Source: Thermofilaceae archaeon (GTDB lineage: Archaea; Thermoproteota; Thermoprotei; Thermofilales; Thermofilaceae). Taken from it: a DNA stretch of 5,908 nt. The position numbers and the translations under genes are program-made. Numbering within the stretch: position 1 is the first letter of the stretch; the number at the start of each line of letters is the position of its first letter. The stretch spans positions 1 to 5,908 of the forward strand of contig JALURH010000037.1 of assembly GCA_027017025.1 (NCBI GenBank). The letters are read 5' to 3'. The notes beneath the pieces were generated by a model. The model was not told the origin of the DNA, ran no database searches, and saw only the letters and a list, made by a program, of their open reading frames with translations. Positions 5,525 to 5,908 of this stretch are shown here, piece after piece.

Positions 5525-5830
5525 TCATACGGTTAGGGTTGAGATGAAGGGGTTCACGGCTGATAGACTTTCATAGTCGTTAATAGACTCTGGTCTACCA
5601 GCCGCTTGGGGTTCATCGGGCTCAGCTCGCCTCTTGGGTTCATCGGGAGCATATCATTGTCCTCGTCCCCTTTCGTGGTAACCCCACCCAGAGCCCTCAT
5701 TTGCATCTTCCACCGAGGGATCATCTTCTTGATCACCACACGGTTGGAGGGTGCTTAGGCTCTAGGGAAACCCACACATCCCAAGGCTACGGCTCATCCA
5801 CACGTCCCCGCTCCACGCCTATCAATGCCT
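5525..5830 (-). pseudogene. Decayed C-terminal tail of a probable IS200/IS605 TnpB (OrfB) transposase-associated protein
   Basis: Protein-like segments run along the minus strand in shifting frames, interrupted by stops. First comes ALIGVERGRVDEP, a TAG, then PWDVWVSLEPKHPPTV (to about 5736). After a frame change comes PSVEDANEGSGWGYHERGRG (5719 leftwards), a TGA, and then YAPDEPKRRAEPDEPQAAG followed by RPESINDYESL, closing with TGA at 5525-5527. The acidic, proline-rich PDEP-type tail after a W-V-S-x-E-P stretch resembles C-terminal extensions I associate with thermophilic archaeal TnpB proteins. The zinc ribbon and RuvC-like core are absent, so the family call rests on recall of tail style alone. 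A 61-codon open frame over 5554-5739 reads the same DNA out of phase and I do not consider it a gene. Full transposon ends and a tnpA partner are not visible. Confidence 0.42.
5608..5647 (-). repeat. Imperfect direct repeat encoding PDEP twice
   Basis: GGTTCATCGGG occurs twice on the plus strand about 28 bases apart (near 5610 and 5637), each preceded by CTTGG or CTTGGG. In the remnant's frame they encode successive PDEP motifs, so this is a repeat within the old protein tail rather than a CRISPR unit. Confidence 0.5.
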
Positions 5831-5836
5831 ATCAAT
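5817..5836. repeat. Exact 10-base tandem duplication
   Basis: GCCTATCAAT is present twice in a row, and the next base (G) continues the match. A 10-base duplication shifts the reading frame by one. Deleting one copy joins the frame NIWQTLIG upstream to VERGRVDEP of the transposon-like remnant, consistent with slippage damage in a dead gene. Confidence 0.7.
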
Positions 5837-5908
5837 GTCTGCCAAATATTTAACAGTTTCGTTTGGCGTAAGCTTAAAAATCAAGGGGAAGGGATAAAAA
5901 ATCTTCTA
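5831..5908. other. AT-rich right edge with promoter-like boxes
   Basis: The plus strand has GCTTAAAAATC (about 5872-5882) and GGATAAAAAATC (about 5893-5904), both resembling archaeal TATA boxes. They may serve a gene starting beyond the window. I see no coding sequence here. Confidence 0.25.

Noticed and set aside
5604..5650. CRISPR repeat pair
   Set aside because: Only two imperfect copies with no third unit or leader, and the repetition is explained by a repeated PDEP-coding motif.
5554..5739. 61-codon open frame on the minus strand as a gene
   Set aside because: The adjacent frame of the same DNA gives more protein-like text (VEDANEG..., PDEP repeats), and this frame's PMNPRGELSPMNP is that repeat read out of phase. 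I treat the region as a remnant.

Overview
The window looks like part of the genome of a thermophilic crenarchaeon, possibly Desulfurococcales-like. The group is inferred from style, not from a marker gene. Promoter-proximal starts sit about 24-30 bases downstream of TATA-like boxes, so their transcripts would be essentially leaderless. Other starts use GTG or TTG behind GAGGTG/GGTGG ribosome-binding sites. Arginine is mostly AGG/AGA and isoleucine often ATA, and one gene is a typical archaeal ATPase_2/DUF234 protein.

Layout. Positions 1-1412 hold a two-gene minus-strand operon: a PNP/uridine phosphorylase-family nucleoside phosphorylase, then, 20 bases downstream, an amidohydrolase cut by the window's left edge. 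Divergent from it, across a 189-base promoter region, is a plus-strand M1-like zinc metallopeptidase (1602-2981). A 276-306 base spacer follows, with two tiny overlapping minus-strand reading frames of unclear status and a repeat-rich AT segment. Next are a plus-strand AAA-type ATPase with a winged helix and a C-terminal PD-(D/E)xK-like domain (about 3288-4685), then an unrecognised 204-residue protein with PH-fold-like strand patterns (4778-5392) and its own promoter. The last 500 bases contain no intact gene. Their minus strand carries broken but protein-like segments that I read as the decayed tail of an IS200/IS605-type TnpB.

How the genes relate. Only the phosphorylase and amidohydrolase are clearly linked, and together they suggest salvage or turnover of a nucleoside or base. 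Both depart from the textbook family at substrate-contact positions, so the substrate is open. The other three complete genes appear to be single transcription units. I see no CRISPR array, rRNA or tRNA, and no convincing new multi-gene system. The best leads are the variant nucleoside pair, the iterated repeats at the ATPase start, and the transposon-tail remnant with a possible antisense promoter.
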